Assembly: GCA_022559845.1 (NCBI GenBank)
Contig: CM040126.1
Coordinates: 221,966,641 to 222,030,640, forward strand
Origin: Amorphophallus konjac
Lineage: Eukaryota; Streptophyta; Magnoliopsida; Alismatales; Araceae
Reading direction: 5' to 3'
Length of the DNA: 64,000 nucleotides
In this document: positions 9,951-22,500 of the stretch, one piece after another
Layout of the letters: the number at the start of each line of letters is the position of its first letter
How positions within the stretch are numbered: position 1 is the stretch's first letter
Notes under the pieces: model-generated
The model's database searches: none
What the model was told of the DNA's origin: nothing
What the model saw: the letters and a program-made list of their open reading frames with translations, nothing else
Made by a program: the position numbers and the translations under genes

Positions 9951-11393
9951 TTTTACCCTGTTTCTGTAACCGAGGGTTTTATTATATACATATATTGGCA
10001 CTATATTCCAATCCGTGAGTATAGTCCCACGTTTCATGATGTTTTATCGATCACCCTCAATTCTCATTGATATACAAGCTCTCCATTGGACATTCCGTTC
10101 CTTTGGACTAGCGAGTTAGTCATAGAGACCTCCGTAAGACTCCTCGCCGCCTTGGATTCCCTCAAGGCGGACTGAGCTAGTTGTACCCTAAAAACCCATT
10201 ACACTATTGAATGGCATGTCACTCTAAAGAAACATGGTATACCGGCCCTTATGATATGCAAAGAGTATATCATGAGAATTCTTAATGGGATGATGATATC
10301 ATGCCATTTGTTGATGTTCTTGTGGAACTCAATTCTATAATAAGAATGAGGGTATCTTGCCTTTGATATACTGTTCATGTGGACCTCAATTCTATAAAAA
10401 GAATGTACATACTTGTTTGTCATGGTACCCGAGTTAAGGGAACCTAATTCCACCTAGTTTCATCGATAAATCGTGTTTATACCGTTATTATCACCTCTCT
10501 ATGTCCAATGTTATATTTTTGGACTCCATTCTCTCAAAGTTATCCTACGTATCTACAAGCTTGATTATTGAAATTCCTCATTGGCTATATATACAAGAGT
10601 GGATGTCAAAATACATGATAAATGCCTGCGCATATAGGGCCCGATCTGGTCCTGGGAGGAGCACCCGAAAGTACTTGTGCCCATGGGAGTTGAATGATAA
10701 GGTATCTGGCATTATACCGAGTGCATGACTAGCTTGATTGGACATTCCACACAAATCTTGTACTTGACTCGTACTTGACTTGACATGACTTGCGTGACCC
10801 GAAAAAAAAGGGTAATTACTTGTTTGCTCGATACATGATAGCCAAAGTTCTTGACATGACTTGCTAAAAAGTACTTGCTTGAATATCTGTTATCTTTTCT
10901 TGAAAGCTCATGACTAGTTCATCTTGCTGTCTTATTGATAAATTCTTTCTCTATCTTGTCGTTTTATGCGAGCATGCATAGCTATAGTACATTCATGAAA
11001 AATGTAATTACTTAGACCCCTTGCTAAGCGCTTGAGATATAATTTCCTACTGAGCGTTCGCTCACTCCGTGTTTGTCCCTTACTTTTCAGGTAAGTCCAA
11101 CGAAGAAGGTCAAACTGATGGGGAAAGTCAAGAGTGAAAGAGCTAGAGCTTTTCCAAGTGTCATCTAGTCTTTTTCATATTTCTTGAGTCAACTATGTAC
11201 TTTTCCTTTTTAATTGAATAGAGTATTGGATTTGTAATAGTCTATCCATTATGAAATAAAGGATTGGGTTATCTTTCTATTTTGCGCATCTCTGTTTTGG
11301 TGTCGAATACACTACTACTCTGATTGACATGATTGATATAAACTCGTCGCGCATATCCGAGTATCTTCCGCGCTCGGGGCGTGACAGTTTTTG

Positions 11394-11405
11394 TGGTATC
11401 AGAGC
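11394..11405 (+). other. E1 primer-binding site (initiator tRNA-Met)
   Basis: TGGTATCAGAGC, seven bases after the LTR end, is the standard plant retroelement site complementary to the 3' end of initiator tRNA-Met, which primes minus-strand synthesis. Confidence 0.95.
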
Positions 11406-11562
11406 CTAGGGTATTCAATTCCTAGGAAAAACCCAAGTCCAAGGATAGGTTTTAATCCTTTAACCAGTGAGATTGGGTAGAACTAAGGGTTAAAGTTAAC
11501 ATAGAATGCTAGTCTTTAAGATACAAATCACGTATTAATCTAGTTATTATAATTGTAGGATA

Positions 11563-11676
11563 ATGGCTGCCGAACGTGCTCAATGGCGTAACATGCAGCG
11601 TACACTGCAAGGCATGACTCAAGTGCTGCAACAAGTAACACAAGGAGGTGGACAACGAGCAGGAAGTCTCCACTAG
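11563..11676 (+). pseudogene. E1 gag N-terminal leader, closed by TAG
   Basis: An ATG at 11563 opens 37 codons rich in Gln (MAAERAQWRNMQ...) in the same frame as the long polyprotein, then reaches TAG at 11674-11676. The next in-frame ATG is at 11689. The likely original gag start is 11563, and the stop is the one visible lesion in E1. Initiation at 11689 would still give almost all of gag-pol, minus about 42 N-terminal residues. The TAG could be a mutation in this copy or a family feature. Confidence 0.7.
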
Positions 11677-11688
11677 ATTTTCAAGAAC

Positions 11689-14600
11689 ATGAACCCGCCC
11701 AAGTTCACGGGTTCTACTGATCCAGATGACGCTGAACACTGGATTAGGGAAACAGAACGAATATTCCATGTTATGCAATGCACGGATCAAGATAAGGTCT
11801 TATTAGCTACTTTTCAGTTAGAAAGGGATGCTAGATGCTGGTGGGAATCAATAGAGGCTACTATAAATCAACATCAGGTTTCGTGGGAGGAATTCGTTGA
11901 ACACTTCAACGCAAAATATTTCTCGGACCGAGTTCAGAAAAAGAAGGCTGCAGAATTTGCTGCATTAAAGCAACGATCTTTGTCAGTGGCCGAGTATGAG
12001 GCCCAATTCTCTAGATTGTCTCAGTATGCTAAGCATCTAGTTAGCACCGAGAAAATGAAAGCTAGGAGGTTTCTTAATGGGCTCAGGCCCCAAGCTATTA
12101 CTCAACTGGCGCCGATGGACATTCAAGTCTACTCGGAGATAGTACGCCGAGCTCAACTATTAGAAGATGCCACGGAACTGTCTGATAGGATTCGTGGTAA
12201 GGATAAGAAGGAACAAGTTACAGGTTCGGGTTCCTTTAAACCCAACTTCAAGAAGAGGCCTAGCAATGGAGGTATTTCCTCACAAGACCAAAAGTTCAAG
12301 AAGACCAAGCCCTTCTCTATCACCACTACCTCTCCAAATACAGTGTGCAAACATTGTGATAAAGCGGGTCATAGAGCAGAAGAATGCTGGAGGAAACTAG
12401 GAGCATGTCTCCGTTGTGGGAGTCGTGAGCATCGGATTCCCGATTGCCCATTACTTAACGATCAAGCCGATGTCGGGAAACGCCCAGTAACCAAGAATGC
12501 TCGTCTTCATGCAATCAAGGAGACCGAGCAAGAAGAAGAAGGCGGCTTAGTGGAAGGTACATTGAAAGTTTGTTCCAGGAATGCATATGTCTTAATTGAT
12601 ACTGGTGCATCGCATTCTATTGTTTCTAAGAAGTTTGCTGACCCATTACCCCTAGAACCGGAATGGATAAAGTTAATTTTGTCTACTCCTCTGGATGATG
12701 AGACTGATATTACACATCATTACCAAAACTGCGAAGTATTGGTTCAGGGTAGAAATCTCCCTATTGATCTCATATGTTTAGATCTGAAAGAGTATGATGT
12801 TATACTAGAGGCATATTGGTTATCCAAGTATCAGGCAACAGTTGATTGCCGCAATAGTAAGGTTACATTCAAGGAATTTCCAGAACTAATCTTGACTAGC
12901 CCCAAGGGTCGGAACAGATCCCCTCTTATTTTAGCTCTCCGAGCTAGCAAGCTCATCAGGAAAGGATGTGCATCTTTCCTTGCATTTGTCACAGTTAAAG
13001 AAGCTAAGGAAGCTAAGCTAGAAGACATTCCAGTAGTGCAAGAATTTTCGGACGTATTTCCGGAAGATTTGTCGGGATTACCCCCGCAAAGAGAAGTGGC
13101 CTTCACCATTGACTTAGTCCCTGGTGCTGGTCCGATTTCAAAGGCACCTTATAGGATGTCACCTGCTGAACTCAAGGAGTTAAAGGAGCAATTGATGGAA
13201 CTCATTAAGAAAGGATTCATTAGACCAAGTACTTCCCCGTGGGGAGCGCCTGTATTATTTGTAAAGAAGAAAGACGGATCCATGAGGTTATGCATCGACT
13301 ATCGACAGTTGAATCACCTCACTATCAAGAACAAATATCCACTGCCGAGAATCGATGAATTGTTTGATCAAATTTCAGGATCCATGTACTTTTCCAAAAT
13401 TGATCTTAGGTCAGGATATCACCAACTAAGAATCAAGGACGAGGATATTCATAAAACCGCATTCAGAAGCAGGTATGGTCATTATGAATTTGTTGTTATG
13501 CCTTTCGGACTAACGAATGCCCCTGCTGCCTTTATGCAGTTAATGAATAGTATATTCAGGCCTTATTTAGATCAATTCGTGGTGGTCTTTATTGATGATA
13601 TATTGATTTATTCCAAGACCAAGGAAGAGCATGAGGAACATTTGAGGATTGCATTACAAATATTGAGGACAAACCAATTATATGCAAAACTTAGCAAGTG
13701 TGAATTCTGGCTTGAAGAAGTGACTTTTCTCGGACATGTTATATCAAAGGATGGCTTGTCTGTAGACCCATCAAAGGTTGAAGCTGTAAGGAACTGGGAA
13801 AGACCGACCAATGCTAGCGAGATCCGAAGTTTCTTAGGTCTTGCCGGCTATTACAGGCGATTCATCAAGGATTTCTCAAAAATCGCCGTGCCACTTACGA
13901 GGTTAACTCGCAAGGAGATCCGTTATGAATGGGATGAGGAATGTGAAAGAAGCTTCCAAACTCTCAAGGATCATCTTACTACAGCTCCTATCTTAGCATT
14001 GCCAATTGAAGGAGAAAAGTTCGAGGTATACACTGATGCTTCTGGCATTGGCCTCGGGTGTGTTCTAATGCAACAAGGGAATGTTATAGCCTACTCTTCT
14101 CGTCAATTAAAGAAGCATGAAGAGAACTACCCCGTCCATGACTTAGAATTGGCCGCGGTAGTATTTGCACTCAAAATATGGAGACATTATCTTTATGGAG
14201 TACAGTTTACTGTATACTCCGATCACAAGAGTCTCAAATATCTTTTCTCACAGAAGGAACTAAATATGAGGCAAAGACGATGGCTGGAATATCTCAAGGA
14301 CTTCGACTTCAATATACAATATCATCCCGGAAAGGGTAATCATGTAGCAGATGCCCTTAGTCGAAAGCCGAGAGCACTGTTAGCCAATTGTATGATTCAA
14401 GAATGGAAATTACTGGAGCAATTCTCTGAACTCAATATAAGCATGGACACAGACCCTAGATGTGTCACATTATCTCATGTAAGCATACAGTCAGATTTAT
14501 TGTCTGAAATACAAGCACTTCAGAATGATGATCCTACATTAGTAGAAATCAAGGGCAGATTAGAAGGACAATCGGATTTCCAATTAGCTTCTGATGGAAG

Positions 14601-15915
14601 ATTAATGTTCAAGAATAGAACTTGTATACCGGACTGCCCAGAACTGAAGAAGAAGGTCTTAGATGAAGCTCATGGGTCAAGGTATACGATTCATCCTGGA
14701 TCTACCAAAATGTACCAAGATGTAAAAAGAAATTTTTGGTGGCCCAACATGAAAAGAGAAATAGCGGACTACGTATCACGCTGTCTCACGTGCCAACAAG
14801 TCAAGGCGGAACACCAAAAGCCTGCTGGAAAACTACATCCTCTAGATATCCCTAAATGGAAGTGGGAGGATATTGGTATGGATTTCATCATGGGTTTATC
14901 TAAATCAAAAAGAGGACATGATGGAATATGGGTTATCATTGACCGATTGACTAAATCAGCGCATTTCTTGCCAATCAAGAGTCGATGGTCTGTTGATGTC
15001 TTAGCTGCACTATACATCAAGGAAATAGTCAGATTACATGGTATTCCTGTTTCAATCGTGTCTGACAGAGATCCCCATTTTACTTCTCATTTTTGGAAAG
15101 GACTACAACATTCGTTGGGGATGAGACTTAGCTTTAGTACAGCCTTTCATCCTCAAACGGATGGTCAGACCGAGAGAACCAATCAAGTAGTCGAGGATAT
15201 GCTAAGAGCATGCATTATTGATTTTGGTGGAAACTGGCACGATCACTTGCCTCTGGTCGAATTTGCATACAATAATAGCTACCAGGCAAGTATACAAATG
15301 GCACCTTTTGAAGCCTTATACGGAAGGAGTTGCCGATCACCCTTATGCTGGGACGAAGTTGGAGAGAAACAACTGTTAGGTCCAGACATGGTAAGGGACA
15401 CTACCGAGAAGATACAATTGATCAGAGAAAGACTACAAGTTGCTCAGTCTAGACAAAAAGCTTATGCCGACACGAGAAGAAGAGATCTTGAATTCCAAAT
15501 TGGAGATCATGTATTTCTCAAGATATCGCCTAGACGTGGAATACGAAGATTTGGTGTTAAGGGCAAGCTTACACCAAGATTTATCGGACCTTTTGAGATA
15601 CTAGAAAGAGTTGGCGAGGTTGCTTATCGCATCGCATTGCCACCTCAACTGTCCGAAGTACATGATGTGTTCCACATATCTATGTTAAAGAAGTATGTGC
15701 ACGATCCATCACATATTATTGAGCATGGAAATCTAGTAATCCGGAAAGATTTCACATACGAGCAGAAGCCCATAAGAATACTAGATCGAGAAGTACGAAC
15801 CCTAAGGAATAAGGTTATTCCCATGCTAAAAGTACAATGGAATAAGAATTCAGAACATGAAGCTACATGGGAGACCGAGGAATCTATGAGGAAGCGATTT
15901 CCAGAGTTATTTTAG
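11689..15915 (+). CDS. E1 gag-pol polyprotein, 1408 residues
   Basis: A single open frame carries in order: a retrotransposon gag domain (about 37-130); two CCHC zinc knuckles (C220-C223-H228-C233 and C240-C243-H248-C253); aspartic protease (D304-T-G-A); RT (D572 and FIDD with D636, D637); RNase H (D783); integrase with zinc ligands H995, H1002, C1032, C1035 and catalytic D1065, D1126, E1162 (D-x35-E); and a C-terminal chromodomain-like tail (about 1355-1408) as in Tekay/Del elements. All visible catalytic residues are present. The product would package RNA, process itself, copy RNA to DNA and integrate it, with the tail thought in this family to steer integration to chromatin. The start at 11689 is the first ATG after the TAG at 11674. 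Confidence 0.96.
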   Translation: MNPPKFTGSTDPDDAEHWIRETERIFHVMQCTDQDKVLLATFQLERDARCWWESIEATINQHQVSWEEFVEHFNAKYFSDRVQKKKAAEFAALKQRSLSVAEYEAQFSRLSQYAKHLVSTEKMKARRFLNGLRPQAITQLAPMDIQVYSEIVRRAQLLEDATELSDRIRGKDKKEQVTGSGSFKPNFKKRPSNGGISSQDQKFKKTKPFSITTTSPNTVCKHCDKAGHRAEECWRKLGACLRCGSREHRIPDCPLLNDQADVGKRPVTKNARLHAIKETEQEEEGGLVEGTLKVCSRNAYVLIDTGASHSIVSKKFADPLPLEPEWIKLILSTPLDDETDITHHYQNCEVLVQGRNLPIDLICLDLKEYDVILEAYWLSKYQATVDCRNSKVTFKEFPELILTSPKGRNRSPLILALRASKLIRKGCASFLAFVTVKEAKEAKLEDIPVVQEFSDVFPEDLSGLPPQREVAFTIDLVPGAGPISKAPYRMSPAELKELKEQLMELIKKGFIRPSTSPWGAPVLFVKKKDGSMRLCIDYRQLNHLTIKNKYPLPRIDELFDQISGSMYFSKIDLRSGYHQLRIKDEDIHKTAFRSRYGHYEFVVMPFGLTNAPAAFMQLMNSIFRPYLDQFVVVFIDDILIYSKTKEEHEEHLRIALQILRTNQLYAKLSKCEFWLEEVTFLGHVISKDGLSVDPSKVEAVRNWERPTNASEIRSFLGLAGYYRRFIKDFSKIAVPLTRLTRKEIRYEWDEECERSFQTLKDHLTTAPILALPIEGEKFEVYTDASGIGLGCVLMQQGNVIAYSSRQLKKHEENYPVHDLELAAVVFALKIWRHYLYGVQFTVYSDHKSLKYLFSQKELNMRQRRWLEYLKDFDFNIQYHPGKGNHVADALSRKPRALLANCMIQEWKLLEQFSELNISMDTDPRCVTLSHVSIQSDLLSEIQALQNDDPTLVEIKGRLEGQSDFQLASDGRLMFKNRTCIPDCPELKKKVLDEAHGSRYTIHPGSTKMYQDVKRNFWWPNMKREIADYVSRCLTCQQVKAEHQKPAGKLHPLDIPKWKWEDIGMDFIMGLSKSKRGHDGIWVIIDRLTKSAHFLPIKSRWSVDVLAALYIKEIVRLHGIPVSIVSDRDPHFTSHFWKGLQHSLGMRLSFSTAFHPQTDGQTERTNQVVEDMLRACIIDFGGNWHDHLPLVEFAYNNSYQASIQMAPFEALYGRSCRSPLCWDEVGEKQLLGPDMVRDTTEKIQLIRERLQVAQSRQKAYADTRRRDLEFQIGDHVFLKISPRRGIRRFGVKGKLTPRFIGPFEILERVGEVAYRIALPPQLSEVHDVFHISMLKKYVHDPSHIIEHGNLVIRKDFTYEQKPIRILDREVRTLRNKVIPMLKVQWNKNSEHEATWETEESMRKRFPELF

Positions 15916-15980
15916 AAGGTATGAACTCTACACTCTCCATATGTAAATATATGCTATGAATTTGGGGACCAAATTCTTTT

Positions 15981-15994
15981 TAAGTGGGGGAGGG
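15981..15994 (+). other. E1 polypurine tract
   Basis: AAGTGGGGGAGGG directly precedes the 3' LTR start TGTAGCAACC. It is the plus-strand priming site. Confidence 0.9.
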
Positions 15995-18900
15995 TGTAGC
16001 AACCCTAATAAATTTAAAAGAATAAAATAAGTCAAAATAGAATAAAAGACTAAGTAAAGAAAAGATAAAAATCCGAAATGGAAAATAATTAAACTCTAAT
16101 GAAAATAACGCCTCAGGAAAAGGCGCGACCTTACAAATAAGCGACCTTCAACCAGGCGCGAATTAAAGAAAGGACGCCCAAATAATAAGGCGTCAAATTT
16201 CAAACGACCAAAATAAATAAAAAGGGCAAGAAAGTGTAACGCCCTTTGAGTGGACGCGTTTCAACAAGTAACGACGTCTGACAAGGCGTCAATTTAAATT
16301 CAACGCCTTGACCTAGGTCGTTAATTCAATTCGTCTCCCGTTCGACCCAGGAACTTATCCAGGGTAAGTTGATAACTATGAGAAGGAGTTCGAATGTAGT
16401 AATAACTCTAATATGGAAGTGTTACTTCCAATGTAACTCTAACTCCATTAGGATTCTAGAAATCCTATAAAAACCCTTGACTATCAAACCCTAAAGCTAT
16501 TTGGTCGATCTGCTGCTGCTACGGTACGTAAAGAACAGCAGTTCTTCTTATCTCTTTTTATCATTACTTTCGGTTGCATGAAGAATTAATGATTCTCCAT
16601 CTCTTCTTACAGGTTAAGAAGATTAACGTTGTGAAGAACAAAAGGGTAAGTTCTTCTTTCCTCTACCTTCAGTCAAGTATTATGAAGAAAATACTGATGT
16701 TTCGTATATATATATTCCTCTGTAGGAAAAGCTCTCTACCTGAAGAAATGAAGTGTTCTTCATCTACGTTCTTTTCATCAAAGCCATCGTTCAGTAGCAG
16801 TTCCATCTAGTTCAGGAGTCTCTGTTCTTCTTATCAAATCTCTTCACGTTTCTCCATCCAGATTATTGCCCAAGGTAGGTTTTCTCAAGCACTGTAGCCC
16901 AAATCACCATAATAACTATGTTAAACCATATATATTAGTTCATGCATATAGTTTTCGCGAGTTTTAAATGTTTCTATTATTGGAAAGAAACGCCCTTTCC
17001 AAAGGGCGCTACTTTAATACGCGACCCAGACAAGGGCGCTACTTTGAAAGAAACGACCATGCCCAGGTCGTCAATTCCAGATTCGACGCCCTGTACACGG
17101 ACGCCAATTTTCTCAATTGTTAATTACCCATGTTAATTATCCAATATCCACTTAAACATGATTCTAAAATCAGTGCATGATCATATCCCGATATTTTTCT
17201 GTCATGACCATGTCTCTTATTTCTGGAAATTATAATACTTGAAATCTGAAAATTCTTGAATTCACGACCCTGTAGAGGTCGTCTCTCACTTGACTAACGC
17301 CCCTGTTCAGGGCGTGAATTGAATAGTAACGCCCCTGTCCAGGGCGTGTTTTTGATAAATTTCTGAATATATATATATTGTAAAAATTGAAGTAAAGAAT
17401 GAACGACCACTGTATACGTCGTCAACTTGTAAAGAAACGCCCCTCACCAGGGCGCGTTTTTGGTAAAATACTGAAATATTGAAATTTTGCAAAAATGAAA
17501 AATAGATAAACGCCCTTACTGAAGGCGTTAATTATGTGATTAATGACTTAGTTAAAGTCGTTATTTTCTATAAAAACTGTTTTTACCCTGTTTCTGTAAC
17601 CGATGGTTTTATTATATACATATATTGGCACTATATTCCAATCCGTGAGTATAGTCCCACGTTTCATGATGTTTTATCGATCACCCTCAATTCTCATTGA
17701 TATACAAGCTCTCCATTGGACATTCCGTTCCTTTGGACTAGCGAGTTAGTCATAGAGACCTCTGTAAAACTCCTCGCCGCCTTGGATTCCCTCAAGGCCG
17801 ACTGAGCTGGTTGTACCCTAAAAACCCATTACACTTTTGAATGCCATGTCACTCTAAAGAAACATGGTATACCGGCCCTTATGATATGCAAAGAGTATAT
17901 CATGAGAATTCTTAATGGGATGATGATATCATGCCATTTGTTGATGTTCTTGTGGAACTCAATTCTATAATAAGAATGAGGATATCTTGCCTTTGATATA
18001 CTGTTCATGTGGACCTCAATTCTATAAAAAGAATGTCCATACTTGTTTGTCATGGTACCCGAGTTAAGGGAACCTAATTCCACATAGTTTCATCGATAAA
18101 TCATGTTTATACCGTTATTATCGCCTCTCTATGTCCAATGTTATATTTTTGGACTCCATTCTCTCAAAGTTATCCTACGTATCTACAAGCTTGATTATTG
18201 AAATTCCTCATTGGCTATATATACAAGAGTGGATGTCAAAATACATGATAAATGCCTGCGCATATAGGGCCCGATCTGGTCCTGGGAGGAGCACCCGAAA
18301 GTACTTGTGCCCATGGGAGTTGAATAATAAGGTATCTGGCATTATACCGAGTGCATGACTAGCTTGATTGGACATTCCACACAAATCTTGTACTTGACTC
18401 GTACTTGACTTGACATGACTTGCGTGACCCGAAAAAAAAAGGGTAATTACTTGTTTGCTTGATACATGATAGCCAAAGTTCTTGACATGACTTGCTAAAA
18501 AGTACTTGCTTGAATATCTGTTATCTTTTCTTGAAAGCTCATGACTAGTTCATCTTGCTGTCTTATTGATAAATTCTTTCTCTATCTTGTCGTTTTATGT
18601 GAGCATGCATAGCTATGGTGCATTCATGAAAAATGTAATTACTTAGACCCCTTGCTAAGCGCTTGAGATATAATTTCCTACTGAGTATTCGCTCACTCCG
18701 TGTTTGTCCCTTACTTTTCAGGTAAGTTCGACGAAGAAGGTCAAACTGATGGGGAAAGTCAAGAGTGAAAGAGCTAGAGCTTTTCCAAGTGTCATCTAGT
18801 CTTTTTCATATTTCTTGAGTCAACTATGTACTTTTCCTTTTTAATTGAATAGAGTATTGGATTTGTAATAGTCTATCAATTATGAAATAAAGGATTGGGT

Positions 18901-19017
18901 TATCTTTCTATTTTGCGCATCTCTGTTTTGGTGTCGAATACACTACTACTCTGATTGACATGATTGATATAAACTCATCGCGCATATCCGAGTATCTTCC
19001 GCGCTCGGGGCGTGACA
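15995..19017 (+). repeat. E1 3' LTR (3.0 kb)
   Basis: Near-identical to 8386-11386, with the same TATA box, module array and CTACTGAG...TTTTCAGGT motif (18677-18723). It keeps about 21 bp near 16411 (GGAAGTGTTACTTCCAATG region) that the 5' LTR lacks. Ends GCGTGACA, followed by the CACGC duplication. Confidence 0.96.
16108..17570 (+). repeat. Quasi-palindromic module array in the E1 3' LTR
   Basis: Second copy of the array at 8503-9950. At 16995 an arm that reads AAGGGTGC in the 5' LTR reads AAAGGGCGC here, so the pairing is better, consistent with single-base changes in one copy. Confidence 0.75.
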
Positions 19018-19513
19018 CACGCGGCGACACAAATAATTGTTCGGGGTCAATCCTGGCCACTCTCATACGGGCTTTGCCCGCGTTCTATATGGCCACCCGG
19101 GATCACCCGGGGTTGCCCCGACGCTAAGCCACGCCACATGGCATCCAGTAAAAGAGCCGCGAACCCACTCCGAGGCACTTCATTCAACCCTACAAGGTCA
19201 AAGGGAGACCCGAGCAAATCAACCACAGGCTTTGGAGGCCCGCAGCACCCGCATACGGCTCACACACGTGTGTTCGGCATTTTTTCGAACACCTAGTGGG
19301 CGCGTATATTTCAACCGTTCTACACCAACCCACGGGCCACCCCGTGGTTCCAGTACACTAATTGGGCTCTCCAACGCCCCCCAGCAAGTCGGGATCACCC
19401 CCGACCCTCAGACACGTGGCAACATGCCACTCGACTTTAGCTCTCGGGCCAACTCGAGGCTACCCTGCCAACCCGCCGTACAACGCGGCACACAACACGA
19501 GGCGAGGCTCATG
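19018..19513 (+). repeat. E2 5' LTR, second fragment (starts with right CACGC copy)
   Basis: After the CACGC duplication (19018-19022) the E2 LTR resumes and runs to the TCATG target site of LARD (19509-19513). It is C-rich with short open frames but no recognisable protein. A palindrome GTGTTCG...CGAACAC lies near 19269-19291. Confidence 0.75.
19509..19513. repeat. Target site duplication of LARD, left copy (TCATG)
   Basis: TCATG directly precedes the LARD LTR start TGTAATGCCC and recurs at 28947-28951 after the LTR end CTACA. Confidence 0.95.
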
Positions 19514-22500
19514 TGTAATGCCCTAGATCCTTGGTAGATCTTCATTAGATCTTTCGGATCTGTTTCGGTGAGTTTCGGTTCGCTTTTGTGGCTTCCGAGT
19601 TGAGCTTTATGATCCGTGTGGATTTTTCTCTCGTACTAGTTACGGAACCCTACGGTGAGTTTAGTTGTCAGTTCCTCGACTCGTGAATGCTGCAGCGACG
19701 ATGTACTCTTCGAGCCGGTCGTTTCGACTATTTTTGCGTATTTTTAGGAGATAGGACCAGAAATCAGATTTTTCAAAAATTAGGAAAATTCCTAATTTCT
19801 TTTCCTATTTATTTTCTTTCCTCTCTCCTCCCTTCTCATTTCGCCGCCGCCGTCTCTCTCTCCCGTTTTCTCTCCTCTCGAGCTTCCTCGGCTACGGCTG
19901 TAGACGGAGGACCTAGGAGCGAGTGTTGGGGATGCTGTGGAGCTGACTGGGTGCGCGATAGGGCGACGATGGAGTGGTTCTGGTGCGATCCCGAACGGTG
20001 GATTCAAAGCCCGTGTTTGACCTAGCGGCGTGGTTTTCGGCGCGGTTTAGTCCCTTTGGGGCACGATTTCTTCGGTGGAGGTAGGGAGATGGACCGCCAC
20101 CTTGTTCTGCACGTTTCCTCTGTTTCCGTGCATGATTTGGTGCTCGATCGGGGGAGATCGGGCCGATTTTGTAAAAATCGTGGTTTTTGGGGTTTTCAGG
20201 GTTTGCCGGAAAACGGCAACCATTCGCGGTTTGGTTAGTGTATAACTGACCGCTGGGATATCTGGATCCCATCCATGCTAGTTTCGTGTTGATCGGTGGT
20301 CATTCGGGGACGGTAGGAGTCCGGGAACCTCGGTGGCTCGTTTAGGGTCGATTCGTTGGAATCGCCCGATCTCTCGTTTTAGTGCTTGCATGTGGGCTTT
20401 TTAGCCTCCTAGTGTTGTTTCTTATCGTCTAGCTTTGTTTTCCCTACGCTTCGGCGTGAATGGGGCGTGGAACGGCTCGATTTGGCCAATCCACTATTTT
20501 CCCGCCGTGACCGGTGTAGCGGTCGTTTCAGTGACCGCCAGAGGTCCCTGACGGCCCTACGACAGACCGTCACAGCGTCTATGCGTTTTTAAGCTTTTCG
20601 TGGTATTGGGAGTGTGACGGCCCAGGGGTGGCGCGTCACAGCCTCCTGACGCGTCCGGTGTGATGCGTTTCGCTTATTTTGTCGTTTAGTAGTTTGGTTA
20701 AGTCGGTTCCCCTGACGCGCCTGCCCTGGTGCGTCAGGCTTGTGTAACACGCCTGGTGTAGGCCGTTACGTTGCGTTTGACTTGGTGTTTGACCGTGGGG
20801 CGGTTTGTGTAACAGTGGTGTCCCCGTGCGTCACAGCGTTGTAACGCGCCTGCCCCAGGCCGTTACGTGCTGTTCTGGCTGAGATGGGTGGTTGTGCCGT
20901 CGGCTCTAACGGCCATGCCCCGGTGCGTTAGGTGTCTGTAACGCGTCCGATCGGGACCGTTACGTGCCTTTCCACCAGTGGTTTCTTGACTTGAGCCAGT
21001 TGGCCCTGACGTGCCTGCATTGCTACGTTAGGCGGTGTAACGCGCCTGGTCTAGCGCGTTACGTGGTTCGAGTTGTCGTTTTAGTTTGAGGTCTGTTGGC
21101 CCTGATGGCCCGGGTCGGGCGCGTCAGAGCGATGTTACGCGCCTGGCGTAGGTCATTACGTGCCTCGTGCGTTTTCGTAGTTGGTTACGGCGGTGTGTGT
21201 GACGGCTTCCTCGGCGACCGTCACGTTTCTGTAGTGCGTCTGCTTTAGACCGTCACGGTTGGAATGTAACGGCCAGCGTTAGACCGTCACGTTCGTGTAA
21301 CGGTCTAAGTGTGGTGCGTTACAGTCCTTGTGCTCCGATTTCCGTCGTTTTGGTTTCTGACTGTCTTGACGTGTCTGTGTGGTCTGCCCGTTTTCCCGTG
21401 GATGTCTTCTGACACCCTATGAGGGATAAGACTACGTTGTGAGGTGGTCAGGAGTCTTCTTGCTTGAGGTAGGATTCTCTTTCCTACTGTTGAGTCGTCG
21501 TTGTTTGGTTCTGGTCAACCCGGGGTGACCCAGTGGTTGACAGGTGACCTTGTGTGGGTGTTTCGGCGGTTTTGTCCAGTCCGAGACACTGGTTCTGGAT
21601 GCCTCGAGGTATTGTGTTACCTCGGTATGTGTGTCCAGGTGTGCTGAGGGTCTCCGGTGTTCCCTCAGGTCTCCGTGAGTCATTTTCTGCGGAGCTTTGC
21701 TTCCCGTGGCTTAGGATTAGACCGATTGGCGGCTTGTTCCGCTGTCTGTGACGATCTTGCCTTTGACTCGTTCGACTCAGGATCGTTACGGGGTTGGTCT
21801 AGTTGCCTAGTCCTGAGTCTGTTGGCAGTTGTCTTACTGCCTTGGTGCTTCGTAGTACGTGCGATAGTGCTACCTTGCCTGTTTGTACTACAGCCCTTGT
21901 TTTGGAGTCTTGTGTTTTGTGTGCCTCCGATTGTTTTTGCCCTAGGCCTTGAGTTGCCGACCCGCCTGCGGATGGCGGAGGGGTGTTCCCGAGACACGGT
22001 TTGTAGGCTAGTTCGTGGGCTCCCAGCCCTCGGTAGCATCCTACCGAGGGAGAAAACTAACTAGAGAACCTGGCTTAGGCTAGAGACAGTGTGTGCATAC
22101 GTTGTCAGGGTCTGAGGACTTGCGTCGACGGGCGTGACCCTGACTAGTTACTTGTTCTATTATTACAGCTGTTCCTGTTTGGTTCAGCGCGTGTCTGCGA
22201 CTCTACCGTGGTTTTGGCGGTACCGTAGGTGAGACACTTGTGGCGCAGCATAAGACGTTAGTGGACGCAGCTGGTTGTTCCTCTTGTGAGGAGGAGGTGT
22301 TTCCGTCACGTGACACGTGACTCTCGGCGTTTCTTGTGCGTCGTGACCTTTCCGAGTTAGCCCTCTCGTGGCCCTACCCGAGGTCAGCGTGGTGTGCACG
22401 ACTTTCTAGTCGTGGGTGTGTCGTCGAGTCTGTCGGTCATCTGTGTGGGTCTTTTCTAGGCCTTTTGTCGGTCCTTGTAGGTCTTCGTCTTAGGCCTGGT

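Larger units (their letters stand above)
8386..11386 (+). repeat. E1 5' LTR (3.0 kb)
   Basis: Runs from TGTAGCAACC to GCGTGACA. A TATA box lies about 450 bp in, so U3 is short and most of the LTR is transcribed as R-U5. Quasi-palindromic ACGCCC/GGGCGT modules lie on both sides of the TATA box. Near the 3' end is a CTACTGAG...TTTTCAGGT motif (11047-11092), also present in E0 and LARD. No gene of its own is recognised. Confidence 0.96.
8386..19017 (+). mobile_element. E1: near-intact, young Tekay-lineage LTR retrotransposon (10.6 kb)
   Basis: It has two ~3.0 kb LTRs (TGTAGCAACC...GCGTGACA) flanked by a perfect CACGC duplication, a tRNA-Met primer site, one long gag-pol frame with all expected domains, and a polypurine tract. 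The LTRs differ at only a small fraction of positions by eye, plus a 21-bp stretch near 16411 missing from the left copy. It is inserted in the E2 5' LTR and is the most recent insertion here. The only obvious defect is a TAG between the first ATG and the long frame. Confidence 0.96.

Noticed and set aside
19037..19537. 166-codon open frame in the E2 LTR fragment
   Set aside because: Lies in a C-rich LTR segment, runs across the LARD LTR boundary, and shows no recognisable domain.
21554..22064. Hydrophobic open frames in the LARD LTR (also 27251-27734)
   Set aside because: Both LTRs show frames of different length with changed residues, and overlapping frames exist on the other strand. Composition explains them better than coding.
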